Position numbers and translations under genes: made by a program. The notes beneath the pieces are model-generated. The model worked only from the letters and a program-made list of their open reading frames with translations, did not search any database and had not been told where the DNA came from. DNA of 64,000 nucleotides from a bacterium (GTDB taxonomy: Bacteria; Cyanobacteriota; Vampirovibrionia; Gastranaerophilales; Gastranaerophilaceae), in NCBI GenBank assembly GCA_017536545.1, contig JAFXHF010000016.1, forward strand, positions 1-64,000, given 5' to 3'. Of the stretch, positions 36,886-46,164 are shown piece after piece (position 1 is the first letter of the stretch; the number at the start of each line of letters is the position of its first letter).

Positions 36886-37725
36886 ATGATAGATTCAGTC
36901 TCACAAATATCTGGTACAAATTTGATTAAACAAAAAGTTGGACAAAATCAACAATCTCAACCTGTTGAAACCAAAGTTGTGCAAGAATTGCCAGATTCAA
37001 AAGCTATTACAGGACAAGATCTTGTTAGTGGTAATAATATTTCATTTAAAGATTTAGATAATCTTTTTAAAGAGATTAAGGATAAAAACGGTAGAGAATT
37101 TTGTGATAAGGCTTACGATGGGCTTGTAAAACTTATGGGCTTAGAGGGAATGGCTCCTGAAAAAATTACTTGGGAAAAGAACGAAGGTCGAGATTATATT
37201 GTAGGCGATTATAGGTTCTATAACAATTCAGTAGTTTTCTATACAGATACTTTCGACAAAATGGATAAGGCAACTCAATTAGGTATAATTGCACATGAAC
37301 TTACACATTGTAAACAGTTTGTGAATATGCTTAGAACTGAGGGTTTGTCTGTTGATAAGATTGCGTATGCTCATGCAGTTGCTGATATGAGGGCTATGCT
37401 AATCAATAACCCAGCGGTGATGGAAAAACATAAAAAAGCAAAAGCAGAAGGGAAAGAAAAAGAATTCATTCAAAAGAATACTATGCTTTGGGCTATGAAA
37501 ACCGCTGAAGAAATTAAACAAGCTCATGCTAAGACCCTGCAAATGCCAAAGCATCCACTAAATTCTGAAAATGGTAAAAAAGCTCAAGCTGATTGGGTTG
37601 CAAAATATAATTATAATGGTGCTGATATGGAAAGTTATAATAAAAATCCTAACGAAGTTGAGGCTATGACTTTTGAAAATATGATTAAGGGTGCTTTTCA
37701 AGCTTTTTGTAAAATGGAAAAATAA
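36886..37725 (+). CDS. HExxH zinc-metalloprotease-like protein (279 aa)
   Basis: After a polar, Gln-rich N-terminus (1-50), the protein has GIIAHELTHCKQF (H137, E138, H141). About 120 residues on, NPNEVEAMTF offers E257 or E259 as the third zinc ligand, as in gluzincins where a later Glu-x-x-Ala helix binds zinc. A Lys-rich helical insert lies between. There is no signal peptide. GGAG precedes the ATG and the gene carries the GCAA-N19-TTTAT element. The family is not recognised beyond the motif. Confidence 0.75.
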   Translation: MIDSVSQISGTNLIKQKVGQNQQSQPVETKVVQELPDSKAITGQDLVSGNNISFKDLDNLFKEIKDKNGREFCDKAYDGLVKLMGLEGMAPEKITWEKNEGRDYIVGDYRFYNNSVVFYTDTFDKMDKATQLGIIAHELTHCKQFVNMLRTEGLSVDKIAYAHAVADMRAMLINNPAVMEKHKKAKAEGKEKEFIQKNTMLWAMKTAEEIKQAHAKTLQMPKHPLNSENGKKAQADWVAKYNYNGADMESYNKNPNEVEAMTFENMIKGAFQAFCKMEK

Positions 37726-37797
37726 GTTAAGTAACTTTACATCCTTGATAATTTAGTTTTGTTAGATGTATTATGAAACTAGATTAAGGATGGTCTG

Positions 37798-38796
37798 ATG
37801 GTAGATTTCAAAAAAGTTTTAATTATCCGCACGGGTGCAATTGGTGATGTAATCCACACTACCAATACTTTTCGTGCTATAAAAGAAGCTCATCCTGAAG
37901 TTGAAATTCACTATCTAACATCAATTGATACAAAGTTATTAGAATTTGATAAAAATATTACCAAAGTTTGGACAATTAAAGATAAACAGTTGAAAGTATT
38001 TTCAAAATATATGAAAGAATGGGCTCAAATTTTGAAGGCTGAAAACTTTGATGCCGTAATCAATTTGCAACCATCAGTAAAATTAAGAATGCTTGCAACT
38101 ATGGCGGGTATTAAAAACCAATTTAACTATGAGAAAAATCCGAAACATCACGCTGTAATGAATTATTGGGAAACAGCTAAAAAAGCTTTCCCAGATATTA
38201 GGCAATATTCAGATTTGAAAATGTATTTAGATGAGGAAGTTTCTGAAAAGATGAAACAAGAGCTTTCTCAATACCGAAAACCCCTAGTAGTCCTAAATGC
38301 AGGACATGTTTTTGCTAAAAGGCAAGGTCGCACTTACCCTATTGAAAAATGGATCGAATTAGGAAACAAAATCCAAGAAAAATATAATGGAACAATTGTT
38401 ATAACTGGTGTTAAGGCAGATTGTGAAGTTCTAAAACCCCTAGAACAGATTCCTAACGCCGTTTCTTATGTTGATAAACTTACCCTAGAAGAAAATTCAG
38501 CGTTGATTAAAAACGTTGATATGTTGATATCTGGTGATAGTGGACCATTACATATTGCTGCTGCTCTTGGAGTTAAGGCGATTGGTTTGTTCGGGTCTAT
38601 GCCAATATCAAGATTTAGACCTTGCGGAAGAAATTGTTCCGTAGTTTTATCTCCAATGAAATGTGCCCCATGTGATCATATTAGATGCAAGTATTTGAGA
38701 GGTTCAAAAGACTTGTATTCTCCTTGTATGAAAATAATTGAAACAGACGATATAATGCTTGAAGTTGATAAATTATTTGCTAGTGGTCACATATAA
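37798..38796 (+). CDS. Glycosyltransferase family 9, ADP-heptose:LPS heptosyltransferase-like
   Basis: Heptosyltransferases add heptose to the lipopolysaccharide core at the inner membrane. The pattern is KVLIIRTGAIGDVIHTTNTFRAIKEAHPEVEI at the N-terminus and SGDSGPLHIAAALGVKAIGLFG (about residues 245-265) in the nucleotide-sugar half. Length 332 aa. AAGGA lies about 9 bases before the ATG. A 52-codon gene follows after 11 bases. The gene indicates an LPS-type outer membrane. Confidence 0.88.
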   Translation: MVDFKKVLIIRTGAIGDVIHTTNTFRAIKEAHPEVEIHYLTSIDTKLLEFDKNITKVWTIKDKQLKVFSKYMKEWAQILKAENFDAVINLQPSVKLRMLATMAGIKNQFNYEKNPKHHAVMNYWETAKKAFPDIRQYSDLKMYLDEEVSEKMKQELSQYRKPLVVLNAGHVFAKRQGRTYPIEKWIELGNKIQEKYNGTIVITGVKADCEVLKPLEQIPNAVSYVDKLTLEENSALIKNVDMLISGDSGPLHIAAALGVKAIGLFGSMPISRFRPCGRNCSVVLSPMKCAPCDHIRCKYLRGSKDLYSPCMKIIETDDIMLEVDKLFASGHI

Positions 38797-38807
38797 GGAG
38801 AAAAACT

Positions 38808-38966
38808 ATGATTACAAAAGAAGTCAATGATTGGATTCGCAAAGTCGAAACCAGAAATTATTCATCTTGGGACATTATGGAAGAGTTTGCAAGATTCCAT
38901 AAGTATTTGTCTAAAGAAGAAGTAATTCACATCAAAAAAAGACTTGAAAAAAATATTAAACGTTAG
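38808..38966 (+). CDS. Small protein of 52 aa, unknown
   Basis: ATG 38808 has AAGGAG at the right distance and an open frame to TAG at 38964-38966. The product (ITKEVNDWIRKVETRN..., Lys/Glu-rich, helical) has no recognised domain. It starts 11 bases after the heptosyltransferase and is probably co-transcribed with it. Support is the ribosome site, the spacing and the coding-like composition. Confidence 0.6.
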   Translation: MITKEVNDWIRKVETRNYSSWDIMEEFARFHKYLSKEEVIHIKKRLEKNIKR

Positions 38967-38978
38967 CTATATCTAGAA

Positions 38979-39002
38979 AACATATGAAAAATATGTTATA
39001 AT
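38979..39002 (+). promoter_or_regulatory. Inverted repeat with -10 box before the DUF2971 gene
   Basis: AACATAT (38979-38985) and ATATGTT (38991-38997) flank GAAAA. TATAAT (38997-39002) starts at the end of the right arm. A repressor site overlapping the promoter is possible. Confidence 0.45.
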
Positions 39003-39030
39003 ATTTATATAGTTCTGCGAGGTTTCTTAA

Positions 39031-39948
39031 ATGTCTTATTATGATGAGTTGCTGGAAAAAATCCCCAAGATAAAAAGAGTTTTGGATGATGATACAAATT
39101 GTCCGATTTATCATTATACAAAACCTGAAAAGTTGTTAAATATATTGTCTTGTGGTGCAATAAGGTTTTCTAACGCTCTGTATCTTAATGACAAAGAAGA
39201 AATTGCGTATTCTTACAAATTGATTGTCAATCTCATTGATGAATTTTCAAATGAGGGTTTAAATCCTGACCTTTTTGATAAAGTTAAGGCACATTTTCGC
39301 AATAAATACAAGCATATCATAGATGGTGATAATGATTTTGTGAACAAATTAGAGTATTTTACAACATCGTTTTCGACTGAGAGTGATAATTTAACGCTTT
39401 GGAATAACTATGCCAAGGGTAAGAATTATACTGGTTATAATATTGGTTTTGATAAACATAAGTTTATTACTGGTATGATAGAAAGTGGTTATCTACCAGT
39501 ATATGGTAGTGTAATTTATGATAAACATAAGCAAGTTAAGATTATTCATGCGATATTTAAAAAATGGAATCAGTTATTCAATCGTGCTTTAAAAGCGAAA
39601 AAGAATAATGAAGTTAAACTTTTTGATATTTTGTTTGAATTATTAGATGTTCTAAGTATTGTTAGTATATTTTTCAAAAATCCACAATTTGAATACGAAA
39701 GAGAATATCGTATTGTTATAGTTAATGTATATGGTATTGAAGGTTCAAAACCAACTGGAATTGTTGAGAAAAATGGGTTATTTGTACCATATTTAGAGTA
39801 TAAATTTTCAAAAGATGCAGTCAAATCAATAAACATTGGCCCAACATTTGATGAAAATATTTTCTATACAAGCACAAATAGAATGCTTCACAATTTTGGT
39901 TATGAAGATATTGAAGTTTATCGTTCGAAAATACCTTTAAGGTACTAA
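39031..39948 (+). CDS. DUF2971 family protein
   Basis: The 305-aa protein shows the DUF2971 signature: IYHYTKPEKLLNILSCGAIRFSNALYLND, then FSTESDNLTLWNNYA, GYNIGF and YEREYRIV. Members are of unknown function and are often found in variable gene regions. GAGG precedes the ATG. An inverted repeat overlaps its -10 box. Its stop codon overlaps the stop of the convergent FxG zincin by four bases (39945-39948). Confidence 0.8.
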   Translation: MSYYDELLEKIPKIKRVLDDDTNCPIYHYTKPEKLLNILSCGAIRFSNALYLNDKEEIAYSYKLIVNLIDEFSNEGLNPDLFDKVKAHFRNKYKHIIDGDNDFVNKLEYFTTSFSTESDNLTLWNNYAKGKNYTGYNIGFDKHKFITGMIESGYLPVYGSVIYDKHKQVKIIHAIFKKWNQLFNRALKAKKNNEVKLFDILFELLDVLSIVSIFFKNPQFEYEREYRIVIVNVYGIEGSKPTGIVEKNGLFVPYLEYKFSKDAVKSINIGPTFDENIFYTSTNRMLHNFGYEDIEVYRSKIPLRY

Positions 39949-41384
39949 ACTTTTGCAGATTCAATTCTAGCGTCGTTAATTAAAATATTTTCACCTATAG
40001 ATAAAGCTTTTGAGTATTTCATTGTTTTAAATACGTTATCTAATGGAAGGAACGATGGGTGATTAAGGGCTGCAATTTCGATTTCCCTTGCACCAATTTC
40101 AAGTGGACGTTTAATATATGCTGCGACCGTACCATTAGCTGCTGGTTCTGTGTAAGAAAAAATTCTTGTGATTTCTTTTCCGCTCCAATTCTTAGGCATT
40201 TCAGCAACCATTTGTTCAAACAATTCTCTACCTCGAGGTTTTAGTTCCCCTTTTAACCAGTCAAAACCTTTTACTGCACAAGCTTGAGCCCATTGATGAA
40301 TATGTTCTCTTTCGTGTAAAATTGTTAAAATTTTTGCAGCTTCTGGAGAAAGTTTTCTATATAGTTGACATAATTTATTGTATGAATCAAGAAGTGTTGC
40401 ATCAATTGTTTCTACAATAACAGCACCAGTTGTTTTGTTTTTATATGTGATAAAATATTCGCTTCCTTTTAACTCATGTTTAATAGGAACATATTCGTCA
40501 AATGGTTTAGGACCTCTGTATGGCTTATAATCGTTTAGATAGATTTTACAGTTATTAGCAACAGCCATACCGTGTGTAGTTTTGGCCATTGTTGTATATG
40601 CCAAATCAGGTTTTGTTTGAACGCCTTTTGCTTGGGCATATTTATCTAAAACAAGTTCTGGTATATTTTCTACAGCAACATTAAATTCTAGTAATTCTTG
40701 TTTAATTTGTGCTTTTTGGGCATCAGTTAAGTCTTTTAATGCTGAAATTTCTTTATCCACCGCATTTTGGAAATTAAAGTTTCTACTCATTTCAGCATCA
40801 GCTTTTGCTATTGTTTTAAGTTTTTTTAATGCACCTTTAGTATTATTTACTTCGTTTATTAATGCAGAATTTACACCGATTTTGCCGTATTTTATAAAGC
40901 TTTTGATGTTGCTTATTGCTTTTGGGACAAAAGGTGCAGATAATGCTATGTCAAATGTATCTTCCCCTATTTGTTGAAGGTGTAATCTAGCTTGGTCATA
41001 TGTCCCTTCTCTGTTTGTTCTTGCAAATTGGGTAGCATGTTTAACCGCTTTTGTAATAGCAAAACCAGCAAATCCAATAGCTAAAACCCCTCCACCAACA
41101 GCAGATGGGATACCAATTAGGGGTAAAGCCAATAATCCAACAGAAGTTGCGGCCATAAAAGCAAGTGTTTTCAATGGGTGTTGAATAATTGCGGTAACCA
41201 TTTCTTTACCTTGTTTTATAACTCCGCCTAAAAATAACTCAGTTCCTTCAGCTACACCAATCTTTTGATTTTTTGTTGCTTGAAAAGTTTTTAACTGTGC
41301 TTTTTTATTATTTTGCACAGTTTGTCTTTTATTCGTGGAGTATGGATTATATTCTCTTGTATCGATACCAGTGAATTGAATCAT
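39945..41384 (-). CDS. FxG-tagged membrane protein with an HExxH zinc-protease motif (479 aa)
   Basis: The tag is at the start (IQFTG, Phe at 4), then a basic polar stretch. Two or more hydrophobic spans follow (about residues 70-115, small residues and Gly). A helical middle follows. At H357-E358-R-E-H361 (ILHEREHIHQW) there is an HExxH motif, with a possible third ligand Glu in PLEIGAREIEIAAL about 85 residues on. The protease call rests on this motif alone. GCAA-N17-TTTAT lies upstream. It is convergent with, and overlaps by 4 bases, the DUF2971 gene. Confidence 0.75.
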   Translation of the reverse strand: MIQFTGIDTREYNPYSTNKRQTVQNNKKAQLKTFQATKNQKIGVAEGTELFLGGVIKQGKEMVTAIIQHPLKTLAFMAATSVGLLALPLIGIPSAVGGGVLAIGFAGFAITKAVKHATQFARTNREGTYDQARLHLQQIGEDTFDIALSAPFVPKAISNIKSFIKYGKIGVNSALINEVNNTKGALKKLKTIAKADAEMSRNFNFQNAVDKEISALKDLTDAQKAQIKQELLEFNVAVENIPELVLDKYAQAKGVQTKPDLAYTTMAKTTHGMAVANNCKIYLNDYKPYRGPKPFDEYVPIKHELKGSEYFITYKNKTTGAVIVETIDATLLDSYNKLCQLYRKLSPEAAKILTILHEREHIHQWAQACAVKGFDWLKGELKPRGRELFEQMVAEMPKNWSGKEITRIFSYTEPAANGTVAAYIKRPLEIGAREIEIAALNHPSFLPLDNVFKTMKYSKALSIGENILINDARIESAKV

Positions 41385-41411
41385 GATTACCTTTTATATT
41401 CTATATACATT

Positions 41412-41437
41412 ATAAAATACCTAAAAATATTATTTGC
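41412..41437 (-). promoter_or_regulatory. GCAA-N17-TTTAT two-box promoter-like element
   Basis: GCAA (41437-41434) and TTTAT (41416-41412) are 17 bases apart, 27 bases before the ATG at 41384. Confidence 0.45.
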
Positions 41438-41554
41438 TACTTTTTGAAAAAATTTATACTTTCTTAAATTTTTATAATATCAAAATTTTATAGAGTTTGT
41501 CTAATGTTCATAATTTTGTATAATGATACAATAATGAAAAACGGAGGAAGGTTT

Positions 41555-41860
41555 ATGCTTATTGAACTAAACGAAGAAAATTTCGATAAAGAAACAAAAA
41601 CAGGTTTAAAGTTGGTTGAATTCTATACTCCATGGTGTACATATTGTCGTAACCAACGTATTGAGCTTCAAGAGTTAGAAGATTCTGATATGTGGATTGG
41701 ATTGTTAGATTCTGATGAATGTCCAGAAATTGCAAGACGATTTGGTGTAAAAGGTTACCCAACATTTGTATTATTGAAAAATGGTGAAAAAATTGCAGAA
41801 TTTGTAGGGTTTCATCAAAAAGCTCAATTACTTAATTTGCTGATGAATTACATTGTGTAA
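41555..41860 (+). CDS. Thioredoxin-like protein
   Basis: The start is ATG 41555, after GGAGGAAGG; a longer frame from 41504 runs over the promoter. The 101-aa product has a thioredoxin fold with active-site WCTYC (C28, C31), followed by the cis-Pro region GVKGYPTFVLLKNGE. The Tyr in CTYC differs from the CGPC of standard TrxA, so it may act as a thiol reductase of another specificity. Its 3' end overlaps the convergent carbonic anhydrase gene by 13 bases. Confidence 0.85.
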   Translation: MLIELNEENFDKETKTGLKLVEFYTPWCTYCRNQRIELQELEDSDMWIGLLDSDECPEIARRFGVKGYPTFVLLKNGEKIAEFVGFHQKAQLLNLLMNYIV

Positions 41861-42474
41861 TGAATTGAATCCAAATCCTCATTTATCATATAAACTTCGC
41901 CAGTATGGTGATCAAAATGGCATTTAGCGATGTATAATTTGCCTTCGTCTACTGCTGATTTAATGATTTTAGAGTTTTTCATTAGGAAATTTTCAACCCA
42001 GACAGTGTGTTTGCGAGCAAACTTGTTATTACAATCGAGTTGTCCTGCATGATCTATAACTGGATAAACGCAATTTAAGATAGACTCAAAATCCCCAGTC
42101 ATTTCTGGATAATGTGAGTTTGCATAATTCATAACCCCACAATCATCATGTCCTAAAAGGATAATTAATGGTACATGTAATTTCTTTACAGCATATTCAA
42201 GGCTTTCTCGAACATTCGGCCCTACTGTAATTCCTGCAACTCGAACAACAAATAATTCTCCGATTCCGCAATCAAAGATAATTTCAGGAACAACTCTTGA
42301 GTCTGAGCAACTTAAAACACAAGCGTATGGTTCTTGGTAAAGTGCAAGCTTTTGTAATGTAGATAAGCACATATTTTTTGCTGTTGGAGTGCCATTTATA
42401 AAATTCTTATTTCCACTTAGTAATTTTTCTAATTCTTGACGTGCTTTTTCTGGAATATTAGTAGGTAAATTCAT
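41848..42474 (-). CDS. can: Beta-type carbonic anhydrase
   Basis: The enzyme interconverts CO2 and bicarbonate. Zinc ligands and catalytic pair are in place: C56-x-D58-x-R60 (CSDSR), H109 and C112 (GHDDCGVM). The length of 208 aa is usual. AGGAGAG precedes the ATG. In a fermenter it may supply bicarbonate to carboxylases. Confidence 0.95.
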   Translation of the reverse strand: MNLPTNIPEKARQELEKLLSGNKNFINGTPTAKNMCLSTLQKLALYQEPYACVLSCSDSRVVPEIIFDCGIGELFVVRVAGITVGPNVRESLEYAVKKLHVPLIILLGHDDCGVMNYANSHYPEMTGDFESILNCVYPVIDHAGQLDCNNKFARKHTVWVENFLMKNSKIIKSAVDEGKLYIAKCHFDHHTGEVYMINEDLDSIHYTM

Positions 42475-42529
42475 CTTCTCTCCTTATGTCTTTATCTATA
42501 TTATAAGATGTTTTACCTGTTGTCAAAAA

Positions 42530-43426
42530 TTATGCAGATTTTTCATTTCCAAAATCAGTGATTTTTTTGATTTTGCTGAAGTTTATTTTATCCATACTTG
42601 GTTCAAGGAATTTTTTGATAATTATGTGTTCTACAAACTTGTCGATAGGTCCTACAGTTAGTACTAATGCAGTAAATGCACCTAACGATTTCCAAGCTTT
42701 AAGCTTAAAAATGTCTTTTTCTAATTTTGACTTCATCTGGACAGAATCTGAGCATGTGTTGAGAATGTTTTTAAATTCTCCAGATGCAAAAGCTATAATT
42801 CTATCTCTATCAGAGTTTGCAATAGCACCTCTTTTACAATTTGCTAGTAATGTATCGTATGTTTTTACAACAATATTTTTACGTTTGAAGTGACGTTTTT
42901 TATGTGCATAGAAATTGTTAAAGTTTTCTTCGAAATTTTCAATAAGTTCTTCTTGGCTGTATAATGGGTTGAAAATGTCATTTGATTCTGCGTGATTACA
43001 AATAAATCTTAGGGTTTGTTCTTTAGCATTGGTTGAAAGTTTTTCGCCATGAATCTTATTTATATATGAGAATGCAGTTTGTCCAATATGTCCTGATGCT
43101 GTTGGTAATGCTATACTTGCCATAGCTTGGAAAACAGCTTGAGAAAATGCTCGTTTACCACTTGGGTCGTATTCATTACCTTTGTTTTTGTATTTGTCAT
43201 AAATGTCTGCACCAAAATACATCAATGCTGGTACCCAAAATAATCGAGATGCTGTTGGAGCAATTTCACTGATGGCAATACCGATATCGTTAGTATAGCC
43301 TAATCCTCTTAAAGGCCAGTTTGCAAGGGGGTCAATATATTCTTGCTTTTTAGACTTTTTTTCAGATTCTATAGGTTGATTTTGAGCTCCGTAAAACGGA
43401 GTTCTGCCTATTGAGGTAATTTTCAT
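42530..43426 (-). CDS. FxG-tagged protein of unknown function (298 aa)
   Basis: The start is ATG 43426, supported by GGAGA five bases upstream. The product opens MKITSIGRTPFYGA (tag Phe at 11). It has moderately hydrophobic stretches (about 75-90 and 255-275), and the rest is helical and charged. No family recognised. Unlike most tagged genes its promoter looks like sigma-70 (TTGACT-N17-TAGGAT, 43498-43470), and I find no GCAA-TTTAT pair. Confidence 0.72.
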   Translation of the reverse strand: MKITSIGRTPFYGAQNQPIESEKKSKKQEYIDPLANWPLRGLGYTNDIGIAISEIAPTASRLFWVPALMYFGADIYDKYKNKGNEYDPSGKRAFSQAVFQAMASIALPTASGHIGQTAFSYINKIHGEKLSTNAKEQTLRFICNHAESNDIFNPLYSQEELIENFEENFNNFYAHKKRHFKRKNIVVKTYDTLLANCKRGAIANSDRDRIIAFASGEFKNILNTCSDSVQMKSKLEKDIFKLKAWKSLGAFTALVLTVGPIDKFVEHIIIKKFLEPSMDKINFSKIKKITDFGNEKSA

Positions 43427-43469
43427 TAATTCTCCAAGTTTGTTAAATATAAAAATAATCGCAATTTTT

Positions 43470-43498
43470 ATCCTATCATAATATTGAAGAAAAGTCAA
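43470..43498 (-). promoter_or_regulatory. Sigma-70-like promoter
   Basis: TTGACT (43498-43493) and TAGGAT (43475-43470) are 17 bases apart, ahead of the FxG gene starting at 43426. Confidence 0.6.
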
Positions 43499-43521
43499 GG
43501 AAACGCTCTAGAGGTCTTGAT

Positions 43522-44001
43522 TTAAACCCCTTGAAATCCTGTATCGTCAAGTAGATTGTCGCTGTTCGCTGATGCAACTGCCATTTCATCGCATCGTTCG
43601 TTGAATTCGTGTCCAGCGTGTCCCTTAACCCAAATAAATTTAACGTTATGTGGTTCTTTTGCTTTTAATAATCTTTTCCAAAGGTCTTGGTTTTTAACGG
43701 GTTGTTTATTAGCTCCTTTCCAGCCCTTTTTTATCCAACCGTCAACCCATTTTTGGTTAAAGGCATCAACTAAATATTTAGAATCTGATGTTAATTCTAC
43801 ATCACACGGTTTTTTTAAAGCTTCAAGTCCAACAATTGCAGCCAAAAGTTCCATTCTATTGTTGGTTGTAACTTTGAAACCTTCGGTTAGCTCTTTTTTA
43901 TGAACTGTTCCATTATCATCTTCAGCGATAAGAATAGTTCCATAACCACCTTTACCTGGGTTTCCGCTGCATGCTCCGTCTGTGTATATTTTAATTAACA
44001 T
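43522..44001 (-). CDS. rnhA: Ribonuclease HI
   Basis: RNase HI cuts RNA in RNA-DNA hybrids. The 159-aa protein opens IKIYTDGACSGNPGKGGYG. Catalytic D8, E51 (NNRMEL) and D73 (TSDSKY) are visible, with WVKGHAGHEFNERCDEMA at the end. It follows the helicase gene by 13 bases in the same direction and is likely co-transcribed with it. Confidence 0.95.
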   Translation of the reverse strand: MLIKIYTDGACSGNPGKGGYGTILIAEDDNGTVHKKELTEGFKVTTNNRMELLAAIVGLEALKKPCDVELTSDSKYLVDAFNQKWVDGWIKKGWKGANKQPVKNQDLWKRLLKAKEPHNVKFIWVKGHAGHEFNERCDEMAVASANSDNLLDDTGFQGV

Positions 44002-44014
44002 CTTTTCTCCATTC

Positions 44015-46018
44015 TTATTCTTCTGATATATCCCATAATTCTAATATATCATCTGGGATTCTGTCTAAAAATCTTGATGGTTTTGATAATACCATATTCA
44101 TAGAATAATCGTACATATCAACAGGATATGTTATGTATAGATTATTTTTTGCACGTGTTGTTGCAACGTACATCAAACGCAATTCTTCATCCATTTCCTC
44201 TTCTGAATTAAATGAATAAGCACTTGGAAATCTTCCGTCAACTGCTCCGATAATAAACACACTATCCCACTCTAAGCCTTTTGCTGAATGAATTGTTGAA
44301 ATTGTTAGTGCTTCATCATCAGAATTTCTTTTATACATACCTTCAACACTCGCATCAGGTGGTTCAAGTGCCATATCACTTATAAAATCTTCCAAATTTG
44401 AATATTGTCCAGCTAAGTATTGGAAGTGGTCTAAATCTTTTTCACGTTTAGAAAAATCATCGTATTTATCTTTTAAAATTGGGCGATAGTAATTGATTAC
44501 TTCTTCAACAATATCAGATGGTTTTTTGGTTGCGATAGTGTTTCTTAGTTTGTCTAAAGTTTTAAGCATTGGAACAATACTTGTTGTTTTATTTGATGGT
44601 AAAAGTTTTATATCTGGGTTTAACTGCCCTTTAATTACTGGCATGATGTTGTTTACAGTTGCAGCACCAACTCCTTTTAAAAGTAATAAAATTCTGTTTA
44701 AACTAATGATATCATCAGGATTTATAATTACTCTTAGGTGAGCGACAACATCTTTGATGTGTGCTGTTTCCATAAATTTTGGACCGCCAAATTTTTGATA
44801 TGGGATTGCACGTTTAGAAAGTTCAATTTCTAGGGAATATGACATTCTGGCATTTCTTGCAAGAACACAAATATCAGATAGACTCACGTCTTCGTCCAAT
44901 AGTTCTAAAATTCTTTGACAAATGAAATCTGCTTCCATTTGAGTATCTTTTGCACAAATTAAAGCTGGCATTACAGGTGATTGAATTTCAGAAAATAGAG
45001 TTTTTGCAAATTTTTCTTTTGCTCTTGAAATTATTGTATTTGTCAGGTTCAAGATGTTTTGTGTACTTCTGTAATTCTGCTCAAGTTTAATAATCTTTGT
45101 CCCATCAAAAAGTTTTGGGAAATCTAAAATGTTTCTGTAGTTTGCACCACGGAAAGAATAAATACTTTGAGCATCATCACCTACAGCCATAATATTATTA
45201 TGTTCAGATGCTAAAAGTTTTATAACATCAGCTTGTAGAGTGTTTGTATCTTGGTATTCATCAACCATAATGTATTGATATTGAGTTGATAAAGTTTTTC
45301 TTAAACCATCGTTATTTTCTAATAAAAGTTTTACATATAAAAGCAAATCATCATAATCTAGAACGGAGTTCTCTCTTTTGTAACCGACGTATGCTTTGTG
45401 TATTTCGATAATTTGATCTTGGCAGTGTGCAAATTGTGGGAATTCATCCTCAATAATTTGTTTTGTTGGTGTTTCTTTGTTTACACTTTTTGAATAAATT
45501 TCTAAAATGGTATTTTTCTTTGGAAATCTCTTTTCTTTCTTAGGGTAAAGTTGACCAACAATGTGGCTTATGATATCTTCGCAATCTGTTTTATCCAAGA
45601 TTGTGAAATTATTTTTTAATTTTAAAAGTTGTGAATATTTCCGCAAAATAATATTGGCAAATGAATGGAAAGTTCCACCTGCAACTTTTTCACATCTATC
45701 ATCAAGAACAAGAGTTGCACGAGATAACATTTCTGCGGCAGCTTTTTTAGTAAAAGTTAAGAGTAGAATGTTTTCTGGTTTAACTCCGTCTTCAATGAGT
45801 CTTGCAACACGGTAGGTAAGGGTTTTTGTTTTTCCAGAGCCAGCTCCTGCGATAACAAGAATTGGACCTTCTTTTGATGTTACAGCATCTAGTTGAGCCT
45901 GATTTAAGTCTATTTCGTAGTTGACTTTGTAATCAGATTTGATTGCCTCACGTTTTTTAAGAACATATTTTTTACGTTCTGGCTTATTCTCTTCTTTTGT
46001 AACAATTTCATTTCCCAT
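44015..46018 (-). CDS. UvrD/PcrA-family ATP-dependent DNA helicase
   Basis: Superfamily 1 helicase of 667 aa. Motif Q/I LNQAQLDAVTSKEGPILVIAGAGSGKTKTL, motif II VDEYQDTN, motif III GDDAQSIYSFRGA, motif IV/V regions and motif VI LMYVATTRAK are all in order. It is likely to act in nucleotide excision repair or replication restart. The start ATG 46018 lies eight bases after TATAAT (46032-46027), with no ribosome site, so the mRNA may be nearly leaderless. uvrD or pcrA cannot be told apart here. Confidence 0.93.
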   Translation of the reverse strand: MGNEIVTKEENKPERKKYVLKKREAIKSDYKVNYEIDLNQAQLDAVTSKEGPILVIAGAGSGKTKTLTYRVARLIEDGVKPENILLLTFTKKAAAEMLSRATLVLDDRCEKVAGGTFHSFANIILRKYSQLLKLKNNFTILDKTDCEDIISHIVGQLYPKKEKRFPKKNTILEIYSKSVNKETPTKQIIEDEFPQFAHCQDQIIEIHKAYVGYKRENSVLDYDDLLLYVKLLLENNDGLRKTLSTQYQYIMVDEYQDTNTLQADVIKLLASEHNNIMAVGDDAQSIYSFRGANYRNILDFPKLFDGTKIIKLEQNYRSTQNILNLTNTIISRAKEKFAKTLFSEIQSPVMPALICAKDTQMEADFICQRILELLDEDVSLSDICVLARNARMSYSLEIELSKRAIPYQKFGGPKFMETAHIKDVVAHLRVIINPDDIISLNRILLLLKGVGAATVNNIMPVIKGQLNPDIKLLPSNKTTSIVPMLKTLDKLRNTIATKKPSDIVEEVINYYRPILKDKYDDFSKREKDLDHFQYLAGQYSNLEDFISDMALEPPDASVEGMYKRNSDDEALTISTIHSAKGLEWDSVFIIGAVDGRFPSAYSFNSEEEMDEELRLMYVATTRAKNNLYITYPVDMYDYSMNMVLSKPSRFLDRIPDDILELWDISEE

Positions 46019-46164
46019 ACGAGCCTATTATAGAACAGTTTTAATAAGATTTCCAATTTGTATATGTAAAGATTTTATAAGTCTAGCTGATAAATTTTAA
46101 ATTTTTTGAAAAATTTGCCGATAACGAATATGTGTGTCGAATTAACACGAGAGAGGTTAAAATA

